From Tessaracoccus defluvii (GTDB taxonomy: Bacteria; Actinomycetota; Actinomycetes; Propionibacteriales; Propionibacteriaceae): a stretch of DNA of 64,000 bases. Position numbers and translations under genes: made by a program. Of the stretch, positions 48,750 through 59,954 are shown piece after piece (position 1 is the stretch's first letter; every line of letters begins with the position of its first letter). The notes under the pieces are model-generated. The model did no database searches and had not been told where the DNA came from. It worked only from the letters and a program-made list of their open reading frames with translations. The stretch lies in NCBI RefSeq assembly GCF_014489575.1, contig NZ_CP060789.1, positions 2,356,001 through 2,420,000 of the forward strand, written 5' to 3'.

Positions 48750-50315
48750 ATGAACGACCAAACCGCCGGGTCCGCACCGACCGCCTGCAAGAATGCCCCG
48801 GTGCGATACATCCTCTTCCCTGGACGACACCACCTCGTGACCGACTTCCAGGTCCGGCACCTGACGGCGCTCGTCGCGGCCCATCCCGGCGCCGACATCG
48901 TCTGGGCGATCACCAGCGCCGACCACGGCGGCACGCAGCGCAACCCGTTCCCCGGCAGCCGGCGGCTCGGCCTGGTGGAGGCCGTCGCGGCGAGCGCGGG
49001 ACTGCCGTCGCTGACGTTCCTGATCGCCAACCGCCGCCCCAAGGTGGACTTCGCGCACTACGTCATCGAGGAGATCCGCACGCAGACCGGCGGCACCGTG
49101 GCGATGACGCCGGCGAACACGCTGGTCGCCTGCTCGACGCCGGCGGTGATCGCCGACTACGAGGCCCTCGGCTTCGCCGTCGACACCGTCGAACTCGGCA
49201 CCGACGAGGCCCGCCCCTGGGACGTCGTCGAGGCCGTCATCGCTGCGGGCGACGCCTGGGCCCAGGCGCCCACGGTGGCGTCCGCGATCCATCCCGTCGC
49301 CGCCGACCAGTTCCAGCGCTACGGCCTGGCCGCCGCCGTCCAGCAGATCTACGCCGATCCGCTGATCGACTCCGACGACGGGGACATCACGGTGACCCGC
49401 GACTACGCCACCTACCGGGCGGCGTTCGAGGACAACGCCTGGCGCAAGGTCAGCGAGTTCGCCCACGCCGTCCGCCCGGGACGCGTCGTCGACGTCGGCT
49501 GCGCCACCGGCCAGACGATCAAGCTGCTCGCAGAGCGCCCGGAGCTCTTCGAGTCCGACTTCTTCGGCGTCGAGGTCGCCCGCCCGCTCTACGAGATCTG
49601 CCAGCAGCGCAAGTCCAACGGCGAGTTCGGCGACGCGAACGTCTACTTCCACCAGCGCAACGTGATGCAGACCCGCCTGTTCGAGCCCGACTCGCTCGAC
49701 ACCGTCATCACCATGGCACTCACCCACGAGATCGAGTCCTACCTGGGACGGGCCGAGCTCCTCGAGTTCTGCTCCCGCGTGTTCGCGATGCTGCGCCCCG
49801 GCGGGGTGTGGATCAACTACGACGTCGTCGGCCCCGCGGGGCGCGAGGAGGAGGTGCTCGTCGAGTTCCCCACCGACGACGGCGCCGCCACCGGGGAGCT
49901 GGCCGGGCTGTCGACGCGGGCCCGGTTCGAGAAGTTCGCCCACGACTTCCGCCGCGACGAGGGCGACGGGATCACCTACGCCACGTCGACAGGCTCAGCG
50001 AGCGACGGGAGCCCCCTCATCCGGCTCACCCGCGGCGCCCTCTACGAGTTCCTCGCCAAGAAGGACTACATCGACTCCTGGTACTCGGAGGCCCACGAGG
50101 CCTTCTGCTTCTTCACCCCCGACGAGTGGGTCGAGGTGCTCGAGGCCGCAGGGTTCACCATGACCCGCGACACCCGCCCGATCCGCAACCCGTGGCTCAT
50201 CGAGAACCGGTTCGCGCCGGCCGCCCGCGTGTACCGGCAGGACGACGACGGCACCCTCGTCCCCGACGAGTGGTCCTGGACCAACGTCCTGCTCATCGCC
50301 GAGAAGCCTGCGTAA
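48750..50315 (+). CDS. NadM-like nucleotidyltransferase fused to SAM methyltransferase
   Basis: A 521-residue two-domain protein. Residues about 18-175 follow the pattern of NadM/NMN-adenylyltransferases: [39 protein letters not shown] (compare SAQ..NPFTAGER), [16 protein letters not shown] and [15 protein letters not shown]. The HxGH motif reads TDFQ, so catalysis may be lost or altered. Residues about 220-521 are a class I methyltransferase with [34 protein letters not shown] and [14 protein letters not shown]. Seventeen bases separate it from cysS. Function unknown; the domain calls are by motif reading. Confidence 0.7.
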   Translation: MNDQTAGSAPTACKNAPVRYILFPGRHHLVTDFQVRHLTALVAAHPGADIVWAITSADHGGTQRNPFPGSRRLGLVEAVAASAGLPSLTFLIANRRPKVDFAHYVIEEIRTQTGGTVAMTPANTLVACSTPAVIADYEALGFAVDTVELGTDEARPWDVVEAVIAAGDAWAQAPTVASAIHPVAADQFQRYGLAAAVQQIYADPLIDSDDGDITVTRDYATYRAAFEDNAWRKVSEFAHAVRPGRVVDVGCATGQTIKLLAERPELFESDFFGVEVARPLYEICQQRKSNGEFGDANVYFHQRNVMQTRLFEPDSLDTVITMALTHEIESYLGRAELLEFCSRVFAMLRPGGVWINYDVVGPAGREEEVLVEFPTDDGAATGELAGLSTRARFEKFAHDFRRDEGDGITYATSTGSASDGSPLIRLTRGALYEFLAKKDYIDSWYSEAHEAFCFFTPDEWVEVLEAAGFTMTRDTRPIRNPWLIENRFAPAARVYRQDDDGTLVPDEWSWTNVLLIAEKPA

Positions 50316-50332
50316 AGGTAAACTGCCTTCCC

Positions 50333-51774
50333 GTGACCCTGAAGCTCTATGACACCGCCTCGCGTAGCGTGCGCGAGTTCGTCCCCCTCGACGAGTCGAC
50401 GGTGTCGATCTACCACTGTGGGTTGACGGTGCAGGCCTCCCCGCATCTGGGTCACATCCGCAAGGAGGTCGTCTTCGACGTCCTGCGCCGCTGGCTGATG
50501 CACAAGGGCTACGACGTGAAGGTCGTCGCGAATGTCACCGACATCGACGACAAGATCCTGAGCAAGTCGGCCGAGAACGGCGAGGACTGGTACGCGCTGG
50601 CCTACCGCTTCGAGCGCGAACTGCACGACGCCTACGCCTCCCTCGGCTGCATCCCGCCGACCTACGAGCCGCGCGCCACCGGCCACATCCCCGAGATGAT
50701 CGAGCTGATCGGCGAGCTCATCGACGCCGGCCACGCCTACGCGGCCCCGGACGGTTCGGGCGACGTCTACTTCGATGTCATGAGTTGGCCCCGCTACGGC
50801 GAGCTCAGCGGCCAGAAGGTCGCCGAGATGGAGCCTGCGGCCGACGCCGACCCGCGCGGCAAGCGTGACCCCCGCGACTTCGCGCTCTGGAAGGGCCACA
50901 AGGGCACCGAGCCGGAGACGGCGGCCTGGCCGTCGCCCTGGGGCCGGGGCCGCCCCGGCTGGCACGTCGAGTGCTCCGCGATGGCGGGCAAGTACCTCGG
51001 CGCCACGTTCGACATCCACGGCGGCGGCATCGATCTGAGGTTCCCGCACCACGAGAACGAGCTGGCGCAGTCCGCCGCAGCCGGGCGCGGCTTCGCCCGC
51101 TACTGGATGCACAACGCCTGGGTCACCATGGCCGGCGAGAAGATGAGCAAGTCGCTGGGCAACACGGCGCTGGTGTCGGAGGTCACGCGCGCCTACAACC
51201 CGCGCGCCGTCCGTTTCTTCCTGCTGAGCCCCCACTACCGCTCCACGATCGAGTTCTCCCCCGCCGACGACGACGCCCGCGGCTCGCTGACCGAGGCGGA
51301 GAAGGCCATCGACAGGATCGACTCGTTCCTCGCCCGCGCGGCGGAACACCTCGCCGGCGGCGAACCCACTGCGGGTGAGCCCACGACGGCCGAGTGGGCG
51401 GCCTTCGCGTCCGCCATGGACGACGACCTCGGCACCCCCGGCGCGGTCGCCGCGCTCTTCGACGCGGTCCGGGGCGGCAACCAGGCGTTGGCCGACCGTG
51501 ACTCCGCCCGCATCGCCGCCCACCACCACGCCGTCTCGACGATGCTGGACGTGTTCGGCATCAACCCGACCTCCCCCAGTGGGCCGACGAGGGTGGCTCC
51601 GAGGAGCTCCGCCCCGTCGTCGACGGGCTGGTGAGCGCGCTGCTGGAACAGCGTGCCGCCGCCCGCGCCGCGAAGGACTGGGCATCCGCGGATGCGATCC
51701 GCGACACGCTGGCCGGTCTCGGCCTGGCGATCACCGACACGCCCACCGGGGCGAAGTGGACTTTGGAGAACTGA
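50333..51774 (+). CDS. cysS: Cysteinyl-tRNA synthetase, one frameshift
   Basis: A class I aminoacyl-tRNA synthetase of 480 residues after repair; attaches cysteine to tRNA-Cys. Zinc cysteine in YHCGLTVQ (C29), HIGH-type motif HLGH (38-41), [27 protein letters not shown] and KMSKS (270-274) are seen. The frame breaks near 51569: adding one base joins FGINP to [16 protein letters not shown], and the frame then ends in the usual [15 protein letters not shown] housekeeping gene, so the break is almost surely a sequence error. TAAACT (50319-50324) lies 8 bases before the GTG start. Confidence 0.94.
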
Positions 51775-52730
51775 TGGCAGGCAACTCGCAGCGCCGTGGC
51801 GCGACCACCAAGGGCAAGGGCAAGACGGCAGGATCCGGCGGTCGGATCCGACGCTCCCTCGAGGGCCGGGGCCCGACGCCGAAGGCGGAGGAACGCACCT
51901 ACCACAAGGCCTACAAGGCGAAGCAGGCCGCGCAGCGGCGCGGCGCGGCCCAGCCGAAGAAGCCGGCCCGCTCGGCCGTCGGCGCCGACTGGGTGGTCGG
52001 CCGCAACCCCGTCTTCGAGGCACTGACGGCTGGGCTTCCCGTGAAGCAGGCCTACGTGGCCGAGGGCGCGGAGCGCGACGACCGTCTCCGCGACATCTTG
52101 AAGTTCACCGCGGAGCGCGGCATCACTCTGCTGCAGGTCCCCCGCGGCGAACTCGACCGGGTCACCGGCGGCCTCGTCCACCAGGGCGTCGCGTTGCAGC
52201 TGCCCGCCTACGAGTACGCCGACGTCGAGGACGTGCTGGCCGACGGGTTCGACACCGACGGCATCGTCGTCGCCCTCGACGGCGTCACCGACCCCCGCAA
52301 CCTGGGCGCCATCGTCCGCTCCGCGGCGGCCTTCGGCGCCACGGGTGTCGTGATCCCGTCGCGCCGCTCAGCGTCTATGACGGCGGCCGCGTGGAAGACG
52401 TCCGCCGGCGCCGCGGCCCGGCTGCCGATCGCGATGGCCACGAACCTGAACCGGGCCCTCGAGCAGGCCGCGAAGATGGGCTTCATGATCATCGGCCTCG
52501 CCGGCGAGGGGGAGACCCCGATCGCGGCCGCGCCCGGCCTCACCGGGCCGCTCATGATCGTGGTGGGCTCCGAGGACGAGGGCCTCGCGCGACTGGTGCG
52601 TGACCACTGCGACATGCTGGTCAACATCCCGATCGCCAGCGCCGTCGAGTCGCTCAACGCGTCGGTCGCCGCCTCCGTGGCCCTCTACGAGGTCAGCCAG
52701 CAGCGCCTCAACTCTTCTCCGTCAGAATAA
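51774..52730 (+). CDS. rlmB: 23S rRNA (guanosine-2'-O)-methyltransferase RlmB
   Basis: A SpoU/TrmH-family protein of 318 residues that methylates G2251 of 23S rRNA. A basic, disordered leader (QRRGATTKGKGKTAG) precedes VVGRNPVFEALTAGLPVKQAYV (substrate-binding domain). The knotted SPOUT domain follows: ALDGVTDPRNLGAIVRSAAAFGATGVV, MIVVGSEDEGLARLVRDHCD and IPIASAVESLNASVAASVALYE. The ATG overlaps the cysS TGA by one base (TGATG), the common cysS-rlmB pairing. Confidence 0.94.
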   Translation: MAGNSQRRGATTKGKGKTAGSGGRIRRSLEGRGPTPKAEERTYHKAYKAKQAAQRRGAAQPKKPARSAVGADWVVGRNPVFEALTAGLPVKQAYVAEGAERDDRLRDILKFTAERGITLLQVPRGELDRVTGGLVHQGVALQLPAYEYADVEDVLADGFDTDGIVVALDGVTDPRNLGAIVRSAAAFGATGVVIPSRRSASMTAAAWKTSAGAAARLPIAMATNLNRALEQAAKMGFMIIGLAGEGETPIAAAPGLTGPLMIVVGSEDEGLARLVRDHCDMLVNIPIASAVESLNASVAASVALYEVSQQRLNSSPSE

Positions 52731-53850
52731 GCGCGAAGGACAGGGGCGCCGGCGTGCTGGACACGGTGACCGGCACGGTCGGCGCGTCCGAGTAGTGCGC
52801 CTGCAGCCTCCCCTCCGGGTGCACCAGGATGCGGCCGCCCATCGTGTCGGCCGGAACCTGCCAGAGGATGTCGAGGACCCCCTGCCCACGCCGGATCGCC
52901 TCGCTAGTCATGGTGAGCGGAAGCTGCGGCGCGTGTGAGGTGCCGGAGGCGTCGACGAACGTGAAGGAGCGGCGCACGTCGAGGTCCATCTCCATGGCCA
53001 CGTTGTCGTCCGACTCGAAGCTGACCTCGGCGTTCATCTGGATCCGCATCCACTGTCTGCCTGCCTCGGCCCAGCCGCCCTGCGGGTTCCACGGCACGAG
53101 GCCGTAGGAGGAGGTGGGTGCGACGTCGAGCCGGAACGAGGCGCGTTGGATGGGCACCTCGGGGTCGCTGGGAACGGTCTGGGCGGGCAGCCGGTAGGTG
53201 CCCGCCGTCGGCTCGAACGACATCAGCAGGTCCTTGCGGAAGCCTGCGTTGCGTTCCCATCCTTCGTCCAGCGCGGGCTGGGCCGTACGCACGTCGACGG
53301 TGACGCTCTGGCCGACATCGTCGACCTGGAACAGCACCGGCCCTCCCTTGGGCACCGAGAGCACGAACATCACGTACGGGACCTCGTAGGCGGCGCCCAC
53401 CACCCGCCCGAACGGCGAGACGACCCGGATGGGCAGGTCACCGTTGATGATCCGGAACCCGGCGGTCTGCTCGCCGGACTCAATGAAGCCGGGGATCCCC
53501 GCCCGCAGCACGAAGGCTACGAGCTCGCGTCCCTCGGGCGCTTCGATGGCGCTGCGTTGTCTCACCTGCTTGGCCGTCTCCCCGTCGAGGCGGGTCGAGA
53601 CGCTCCTGGCCACGAGGTAGCCGTCGAAGTGGGCGGTGCTGATCCGCAGGTTGGACTCGATGCCGCCGGCGAGCGTCTTGGCGGAGCGGTCGGCCGAGCG
53701 GGCGAAGAACTCCTTGCCGACGACGCGGCCCGGGTCCGGCGTGCCGGTCGGCTCCGGTGACGCGTCGTCCCAGACGATCGGCTCGAACGTGCAGCCGCTC
53801 AGCCCTCCGACGGCGAGCAGCACGAGTGCGTTGCGTCTCGACAGTGCCAC
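52708..53850 (-). CDS. Lipoprotein of unknown function
   Basis: A 380-residue protein. VALSRRNALVLLAVGGLSGC is a short lipoprotein signal (lipobox LSGC), and the mature part is beta-rich with no motif I recognise (DGYLVARSVSTRLDG, YEVPYVMFVLSVPKGGPVLF, YGLVPWNPQGGWAEAG). Its last 23 bases overlap the end of rlmB on the other strand. Outer-surface location is clear; function unknown. Confidence 0.7.
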   Translation of the reverse strand: MALSRRNALVLLAVGGLSGCTFEPIVWDDASPEPTGTPDPGRVVGKEFFARSADRSAKTLAGGIESNLRISTAHFDGYLVARSVSTRLDGETAKQVRQRSAIEAPEGRELVAFVLRAGIPGFIESGEQTAGFRIINGDLPIRVVSPFGRVVGAAYEVPYVMFVLSVPKGGPVLFQVDDVGQSVTVDVRTAQPALDEGWERNAGFRKDLLMSFEPTAGTYRLPAQTVPSDPEVPIQRASFRLDVAPTSSYGLVPWNPQGGWAEAGRQWMRIQMNAEVSFESDDNVAMEMDLDVRRSFTFVDASGTSHAPQLPLTMTSEAIRRGQGVLDILWQVPADTMGGRILVHPEGRLQAHYSDAPTVPVTVSSTPAPLSFALILTEKS

Positions 53851-53953
53851 GCGGCACAGCGTAGACGATGGCCCGCCCACCCCCCGGCCGTGAGTAGGTG
53901 GGCCCCTCCCCCGGCATTAGAGTGGGCCCTGCCCCACCCCACGAAGGAGAACT

Positions 53954-55393
53954 GTGAGCGATCTCGAGTCGATCTCATCGGCCTACCGCACGCTGCTGGG
54001 CGTGATCGAGCAGGTTGAACCCCGCATCGCACAGGCCACCCGCCAGGAGCTCACCGATCAGCGCGCCTCGCTGAAGCTGATCGCGTCCGAGAACTACGCG
54101 AGCCTGCCCGTGCTCGCCACCATGGGTACCTGGCTGAGCGACAAGTACGCCGAGGGTACCGTCGGCCACCGCTTCTACGCCGGTTGCCAGAACGTCGACA
54201 CCGTCGAGGCCGTCGCCGCCGAGCACGCCCGTGAGCTCTTCGGCGCGGAGTACGCCTACGTGCAGCCCCACTCCGGCATCGACGCCAACCTGACGGCCTA
54301 CTGGGCGATCCTCGCCCACAAGGTCGAGACCCCCGCGCTCGCCGAGTTCGGCGCGAAGGGTGTGGCCGAGTTGTCCGAGGCCGACTGGGAGACGCTGCGT
54401 CACCGCTTCGGCGAGCAGCGCCTGCTCGGCATGTCGCTCGACGCCGGTGGCCACCTCACGCACGGTTTCCGTCCAAACGTCTCCGGCAAGATGTTCCACC
54501 AGCGCTCCTACGGCACTGATCCGAACACCGAACTGCTGGACTACGACGCGTTGGCCGCCCAGGCCCGCGAGTTCCGTCCGCTGGTGATCGTGGCCGGCTA
54601 CTCCGCCTACCCGCGTCGTGTGAACTTCGCCAAGATGCGCGAGATCGCCGACGAGGTGGGCGCGGTGCTGATGGTCGACATGGCGCACTTCGCCGGCCTC
54701 GTGGCGGGCAAGGTCTTCACGGGTGACGAGGATCCCGTGCCCTTCGCCGACGTCGTCACGACCACCACGCACAAGTCGCTGCGCGGTCCGCGCGGCGGCA
54801 TGATCCTGGCCACCGGGGAGTACGCCCCGTCCGTCGACCGCGGCTGCCCGCTCGTGCTCGGCGGCCCGCTGTCGCACGTGATGGCCGCCAAGGCCGTCGC
54901 GCTGGCCGAGGCCCGCACCGCCGAGTTCCGCACCTACGCGCAGAACGTGGCGGACAACGCCAAGGCTCTGGCCGAGGGGCTGCTCCGCCGCGACGCCCGC
55001 CTGGTCACCGGCGGCACCGACAACCACATCGTGCTGCTGGACGTCCGCAACTTCGGTCTGACCGGCCGTCAGGCAGAGTCCGCGCTCCTGGAGTCCGGCA
55101 TCGTCACGAACCGCAACTCGGTGCCGAACGACCCGAACGGCGCCTGGTACACGACCGGCATCCGGCTCGGCACCCCGGCCCTCACGTCGCGCGGCTTCAC
55201 CACGTCCGACATGGACGAGGTTGCCGGCATGATCGTCGACGTCCTGCGCTCCACGAAGCCGACCACCACGTCGACGGGCGCCCCGAGCAAGGCGAAGTAC
55301 ACGCTGCCCGAGCAGGCCCGCGAGGCGTCGCTCACGGCCGCCGACACGCTGCTGGCCGCGCATCCGCTGTACCCGGGGCTCGACCTGAGCTGA
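53954..55393 (+). CDS. glyA: Serine hydroxymethyltransferase
   Basis: A PLP enzyme of 479 residues making glycine and 5,10-methylene-THF from serine. [47 protein letters not shown] and [15 protein letters not shown] (PLP lysine K274) are canonical. It is the longer actinobacterial form with an insert around [28 protein letters not shown] precedes the GTG at 53954. Note serC and cysS in the same window: serine/glycine/cysteine metabolism is well represented but not one operon. Confidence 0.95.
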   Translation: MSDLESISSAYRTLLGVIEQVEPRIAQATRQELTDQRASLKLIASENYASLPVLATMGTWLSDKYAEGTVGHRFYAGCQNVDTVEAVAAEHARELFGAEYAYVQPHSGIDANLTAYWAILAHKVETPALAEFGAKGVAELSEADWETLRHRFGEQRLLGMSLDAGGHLTHGFRPNVSGKMFHQRSYGTDPNTELLDYDALAAQAREFRPLVIVAGYSAYPRRVNFAKMREIADEVGAVLMVDMAHFAGLVAGKVFTGDEDPVPFADVVTTTTHKSLRGPRGGMILATGEYAPSVDRGCPLVLGGPLSHVMAAKAVALAEARTAEFRTYAQNVADNAKALAEGLLRRDARLVTGGTDNHIVLLDVRNFGLTGRQAESALLESGIVTNRNSVPNDPNGAWYTTGIRLGTPALTSRGFTTSDMDEVAGMIVDVLRSTKPTTTSTGAPSKAKYTLPEQAREASLTAADTLLAAHPLYPGLDLS

Positions 55394-55413
55394 GCTCAGC
55401 CGGGCAGACGCAG

Positions 55414-55449
55414 AAGGGGGAGGGCAGCCGATCGGCTGCCCTCCCCCTT
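55414..55449. terminator. Bidirectional terminator after glyA
   Basis: A 16-bp perfect stem AAGGGGGAGGGCAGCC / GGCTGCCCTCCCCCTT with loop GATC, followed by TTGT on the plus strand and TTCTG on the minus. Shared by glyA and the convergent gene. Confidence 0.9.
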
Positions 55450-55470
55450 GTCCGTGTGGCGCGGGGCGGG

Positions 55471-56325
55471 TTACGGATGGCGCTCGCCGAGCGCGACGAC
55501 GACGGCCTGCGCCTCCTCGAGGGTCACCTCGCCCGCGGTCGAGATCATGATCCCGCCGAACTCCTGGGTGTCCACCGTGCACAGGAGGTAGGTCGCGAGC
55601 TGGGAGCAGCCTCCACGCCCGTCGAGGAGCGCCTCCCCCGGCGGCATTCCCCAGTCCTCCGGACGGCCGGGCTCGCCGGTCGCGAGCGGGGTGATCATGT
55701 CCGTCTCTTTCCCGTCCCGGACGTAGCTGAAGACGAAGCCGGTGCCCTGCAGCGAGAAGTCGCCCACGCGCTCGGGAAGGTCCTCGCGGCTCAGGACGGG
55801 GAAGTCCTCTGGAGCCAGATCGCTCTCGGTCGCGGACGGCTCCGGCTCCGGGTCAGGCGCCGGAGCCGACACGGACTCCTCAGGAGCCGGGACACTCGGG
55901 TCGGGGGCGGGTTCGGACCCGGCGGCGGTGGGGACCGCCGTCTGACTCGAGGTGTCGGTGTCGTCCCCGCTGGTCAGAACGAAGATGATGACGCCGATGA
56001 TGCCCACCAGAAGCAACGCGCCGACGATGATCCAGGGCAGCATGCTCTTCTTGGGCGGTTGGGGCTGTCCGTACGCCTGACCCCCGTACCCCTGCTGCGG
56101 GGGCTGGCCTCCGTACCCCTGGGGCGGCTGCTGCGGGTGGCCCTGGTTCGGGTATCCACCCTGCTGTGGGTAGCCGCCCTGCGGCTGCTGTGGGTAGCCG
56201 CCCTGCGGCTGCTGCGGGTAGCCCTGCTGCGGGTAGCCCTGCGGGGGCTGGTTCGGGTATCCGCCCTGCGGATAGCCACCCTGCGGGGGCGGCGGGTTTC
56301 CGCCGTTCCAGTTGTCGTTGCTCAT
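55471..56325 (-). CDS. Membrane protein with PQQGGYP repeat region
   Basis: A 284-residue protein. The first about 95 residues are a disordered Pro/Gln/Gly/Tyr repeat ([13 protein letters not shown] and variants), then [23 protein letters not shown] spans the membrane. A Pro/Glu-rich acidic linker and an outer domain with one disulfide-like pair ([12 protein letters not shown]) follow. This layout is common in actinobacterial surface or cell-wall-associated proteins; the N-terminal repeats may phase-separate or bind partners. Function unknown. Confidence 0.7.
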   Translation of the reverse strand: MSNDNWNGGNPPPPQGGYPQGGYPNQPPQGYPQQGYPQQPQGGYPQQPQGGYPQQGGYPNQGHPQQPPQGYGGQPPQQGYGGQAYGQPQPPKKSMLPWIIVGALLLVGIIGVIIFVLTSGDDTDTSSQTAVPTAAGSEPAPDPSVPAPEESVSAPAPDPEPEPSATESDLAPEDFPVLSREDLPERVGDFSLQGTGFVFSYVRDGKETDMITPLATGEPGRPEDWGMPPGEALLDGRGGCSQLATYLLCTVDTQEFGGIMISTAGEVTLEEAQAVVVALGERHP

Positions 56326-56414
56326 GCTGCTCCTCCGGTCTCGCGCCCTCAGCGTAGACGCCGGGAGGGCCGATCCAGGTCGGTATAACCACGCCGGTCG
56401 GCGCCGGACGCCGA

Positions 56415-58081
56415 TCAGCGTCCGGTGAGGCGTCCCTGCAGCGCGGTGATGAGCTGGGTGAGCGACGCCGGCAGGTCCTGCAGGTGCCAGGTCGCTGGAG
56501 CGTGGTACCAGTCGAGGGTGTCGGGATCCGGCGCGTCCGCGTCGGCATCCGCCGCCACCAGCGCCTCCAGCCACCGGTCCTTGGACCCGAGGACGACGGT
56601 GTAGCCGAGCAGCGACGCCACGGCCGGCAGTTCGCGGCCCGGCGGGAGCTGGTCGGTCGGCTGCGTCGCGAGCGTGCCCGCCAGCGCATGCAGGCCGGAC
56701 AGGAGTGCGGAGCCGGCGGCAGTACGCCTCGGCATCCGGTCGGACGCCCACACGAGTCCGGCGGCCACGGCAAGGAGAACGAGCGCCAGCAGCCCGAGAT
56801 GGGTCCACGCGACCAGCGCGATCCCGGCGACCACGGCGACACCGACCGCGAGGTATCCCAGCGTGCGCCACGAGGAGCGGGTCGCGTCCGGGCGCGAGTC
56901 GAACCAGCCACGGTCGACCACCTCGGCGTACAGGGCGTCCTGGACACCGCCGATGCCCTGGGCCACGGTGTCCGACAGTTCCGAGACGAGAGTCCTCCGC
57001 CCGGCGGGCACGACGAGGTCGAGCAGTTCGGCCTCGAATGTCGCCAGGGGCGCCTCGGACGGGCGGCGTTCGAGTGACCAGTCGAGGAGCCCGTGCTGTT
57101 CGTGGGGCAGCTCGGTGATCCGCAGGTGGCCACGGACCGCCAGGTCCAGCAGCGTGGCCGTGACGTCGAGCGGGTCCACTCGCTCGTCCGCCACGGTGCC
57201 CACGTGTCCGGGGCGGACGTCGCCGTGGACACGGAACTCGCTGACCCCGTCGCCGACGGGCACGAACGAGGCGACGGCGGTGGCCCCGCCCGTCGTCTGG
57301 TCGCGGCCGGCGCGGCGGTAGGTGAGCCAGATGAGGCCGGCGCCGAGCAGGCCGACCAGCAGCGAGATCAGGACGGAGGACCAGGAAAGCTCGAATGCGC
57401 GGTCGAGGCTCCACCGCTCCACGACATCGGCGTTGGCGGCGACGTCCTGCGGGGTGTAGCCGACGGCCACGACGATCTCGTCGCCCGGGGCGACATCGGC
57501 GTCACGGAACTGGGGTTCAGGCTGCTCAAACGTGCCCCCGACTGCGCCGCGCACTGCCCGACCCCGCCGACCGGGCCGGCGGTGCAGTTCATGAGCTGCG
57601 GCGCGCCGGGGCCGCGGACGACGACGTCCACCCTGGCGACGTCGGCGCTCAGCCCAGTCAGCATGGGCCATTCGACGACGGTCAGGTCGCCCTCCTGGCT
57701 CAGCTCCGTGCGGGCGGCGCCGACGACCCGGTAGGTGAGGGTGGCCTCGCCCGCCGCTTCGGCGGTCCACACGATGCGGTGCCCGTCCGGTCCCGACGTC
57801 ACGGCTGCGGCGGCCGCCCCGTCCTTCCTGACGCCGTCGACGCCGTAGCGGAAGAAGTGTGTCGAGTCGATGTCCCTGGTCGCCGGCAGGGCTTGGACGA
57901 CTTCGCCGGCCCCGTCCGCGAAGACGAGGGTCTGGGTGATCGCCAGCGTTCCGTCCGCCTCGACGACGGCGACGATGCGGGCCTCGTCGATCGCCGCCCC
58001 GTCCGCCTGCGCGGTCAAGGGCAGCGCCGTCAGCGCGGAGGCGCCGATGAGGGCGAGGGTGAGACGCAGCCAGCGGGCCAT
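56415..58081 (-). CDS. DUF2207 membrane protein, one frameshift
   Basis: About 555 residues. A signal peptide ([20 protein letters not shown]) precedes a DUF2207-type extracellular domain ([45 protein letters not shown]). A membrane helix ([20 protein letters not shown]), a cytoplasmic winged-helix region ([21 protein letters not shown]) and two further helices follow. One missing base in the C-run 57535-57539 breaks the frame; restoring it joins CAAQSG to [18 protein letters not shown]2207 function is unknown. Confidence 0.8.
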
Positions 58082-58114
58082 GCGGGGTTCCTTCCGTCCG
58101 CGGGTGGCCGCAGC

Positions 58115-58594
58115 CTACTGCCTTGCCAGATCGTGGAGCCCCGCCACCGCGATGGCGGCCACCCCCTCGCCACGGCCGGTCAGGCCAAGGGTGTCGGTGG
58201 TGGTGGCGCTGAGGGTCACCGGGGCACCAAGTGCGGCGCTGAGGACGGCCTCTGCCTCGGCCCGGCGCCCTGCGAGCTTGGGGCGGTTGCCGATCACCTG
58301 CACCGAGACGTTGCCCACCTCGAAGCCGGCCTCCCGCACGCGGCGTGCGGTCTCGCGGATGAAGGCGACACCGCTCGCCCCCGCCCACTCGGGCTCGCTG
58401 GTGCCGAAGTTGGAGCCGAGGTCCCCCAGGCCGGCGGCGCTGAGTAACGCATCACAGGCCGCGTGCGCGGCGACATCGCCGTCCGAGTGGCCGGCCAGGC
58501 CGGACGGTTCGTCGGGGAAGTGCAGCCCGCCGACCCACATGGGCACGCCGGGGACGAGACGGTGCACGTCGCTGCCGATTCCGACACGGGTCAT
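58115..58594 (-). CDS. ispF: 2-C-methyl-D-erythritol 2,4-cyclodiphosphate synthase
   Basis: A 159-residue MEP-pathway enzyme forming the cyclodiphosphate in isoprenoid precursor synthesis; active as a trimer with zinc. Zinc ligands are in GSDVH (D9, H11) and AGHSDGDV, and [18 protein letters not shown] is the C-terminal signature. The ATG overlaps the ispD stop by 4 bases. Confidence 0.96.
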   Translation of the reverse strand: MTRVGIGSDVHRLVPGVPMWVGGLHFPDEPSGLAGHSDGDVAAHAACDALLSAAGLGDLGSNFGTSEPEWAGASGVAFIRETARRVREAGFEVGNVSVQVIGNRPKLAGRRAEAEAVLSAALGAPVTLSATTTDTLGLTGRGEGVAAIAVAGLHDLARQ

Positions 58595-59292
58595 GGGTGC
58601 TGGTTCCTCGTCTGCAGGATCGCCCCGGCGAGCGCCAGGTCGATGGGCTCGGTGATCTTGAGGGCGTCGCGGTGGCCGGGCACGAGGGTGACCCGCATCC
58701 CTGCCAGTTCGCAGACGGCGGCGTCGTCCGTGACGACGGCCCCGGCCTGCGCAGCGGCGGCATGGGCGCCGCGCAGCGCGCCGAGCCGTGCCGCCTGCGG
58801 GGTCTGCACCGCGCGCAGCGGCTCCCTGTCGACGATGCGCGAATCGCCGTCGCCCACCTCGCGGATCGAGTCGATGACCGGGACCACGGGAATCACGGCC
58901 TGGGCGCCATCCACGACCGAAGCCACGACGGCGGTCACGACAGGTGCGGGGACCAGTGCGCGCGCGGCATCATGCACGAGCGCGACGGCATCGTCGGGCG
59001 CGTCGAGCGCGGCCAGCCCGATGCGGACGGAATCCTGCCGGGTCTCTCCCCCGACGATGCAGCGGACGGGGACGGCGACGCCGTCCAGCGCGGAGGCGAA
59101 CTCAGCGGCCAGGCCGTCAGGGATGGTGACGACGACCTGCGTCACGCCGCCGGCGACCAGTGCATCGACCGAGCGGCGCACCAGGGGCACGCCGTCCAGG
59201 TCGACGAGGGCCTTCGGCACGGGCGCGCCGAGGCGGGAACCAGAACCGGCCGCCACCACAACGGCGACGACCGGTCCGGAATCGTTCAACAT
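58591..59292 (-). CDS. ispD: 2-C-methyl-D-erythritol 4-phosphate cytidylyltransferase
   Basis: A 233-residue enzyme joining CTP with methylerythritol phosphate. The nucleotide loop [19 protein letters not shown] and [14 protein letters not shown] are typical, as is [15 protein letters not shown]. Eight bases after carD, overlapping ispF by 4: the carD-ispD-ispF order is conserved in actinobacteria. Confidence 0.95.
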   Translation of the reverse strand: MLNDSGPVVAVVVAAGSGSRLGAPVPKALVDLDGVPLVRRSVDALVAGGVTQVVVTIPDGLAAEFASALDGVAVPVRCIVGGETRQDSVRIGLAALDAPDDAVALVHDAARALVPAPVVTAVVASVVDGAQAVIPVVPVIDSIREVGDGDSRIVDREPLRAVQTPQAARLGALRGAHAAAAQAGAVVTDDAAVCELAGMRVTLVPGHRDALKITEPIDLALAGAILQTRNQHP

Positions 59293-59300
59293 CGAGGTGC

Positions 59301-59786
59301 TCAGGAAGCGAGGACCTCGTCGAGCAGGATCTCCGCCTTCTCCTCATCCACGCGCTCGGCGAGCGCGAGTTCAGAGACGAGGATCGAGCGCGCCTTGGCC
59401 AGCATGCGCTTCTCACCCGCGGAGAGGCCCTTGTCGCGGTCGCGACGCCAGAGGTCGCGGACGACCTCCGAGACCTTGATGACGTTGCCGGAGTGCAACT
59501 TCTCCATGTTCGCCTTGAATCGGCGCGACCAGTTGGCCGGCTCCTCCGTGTGCTCAGCCCGAAGGACGGCGAACACCTTCTCCAAGCCATCGGCGTCGAC
59601 CACATCCCTCACGCCAACCAGATCCAGGTTGTGTGCAGGCACCTTGATCACGAGATCATTCTGCCCGATCACCCGGAGCACGAGGAACAGCTTGTCCTCG
59701 CCCTTGATGGTTCGGTTCTCGATGTCTTCGATGACTGCGGTCCCGTGATTAGGGTAAACCACCGTCTCACCGATCGAAAAAGTCAT
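59301..59786 (-). CDS. carD: CarD-family transcription factor
   Basis: A 161-residue RNA-polymerase-binding factor that stabilises open promoter complexes. The N-terminal Tudor-like domain ([39 protein letters not shown]) binds the polymerase beta subunit. The helical C-terminal domain ([40 protein letters not shown]), including the tryptophan that wedges into DNA, follows. ATG 59786 is preceded by GAAAGGGG and, further up, TAGAAT (59812-59817) as a -10 candidate. Confidence 0.95.
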   Translation of the reverse strand: MTFSIGETVVYPNHGTAVIEDIENRTIKGEDKLFLVLRVIGQNDLVIKVPAHNLDLVGVRDVVDADGLEKVFAVLRAEHTEEPANWSRRFKANMEKLHSGNVIKVSEVVRDLWRRDRDKGLSAGEKRMLAKARSILVSELALAERVDEEKAEILLDEVLAS

Positions 59787-59954
59787 ATTTTCAGACCCCT
59801 TTCCCTGGCCTATTCTAGCAGGCCGGGCACACGGGGCCCACGGTTTCACGCTAGTGGGGAGGCACGCCCGTCCACGGAGGCGCGCCGACGCGTCGCACCA
59901 GGGTCCGGTTCTGGTTAGTATGAGCGCAGTTCGCACCTGACCCGGAGGACATCC

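Noticed and set aside
56040..56325. Short direct repeats that could look like a CRISPR array
   Set aside because: The units are contiguous, in frame and encode Gly-Tyr-Pro-Gln-Gln; there are no unique spacers.
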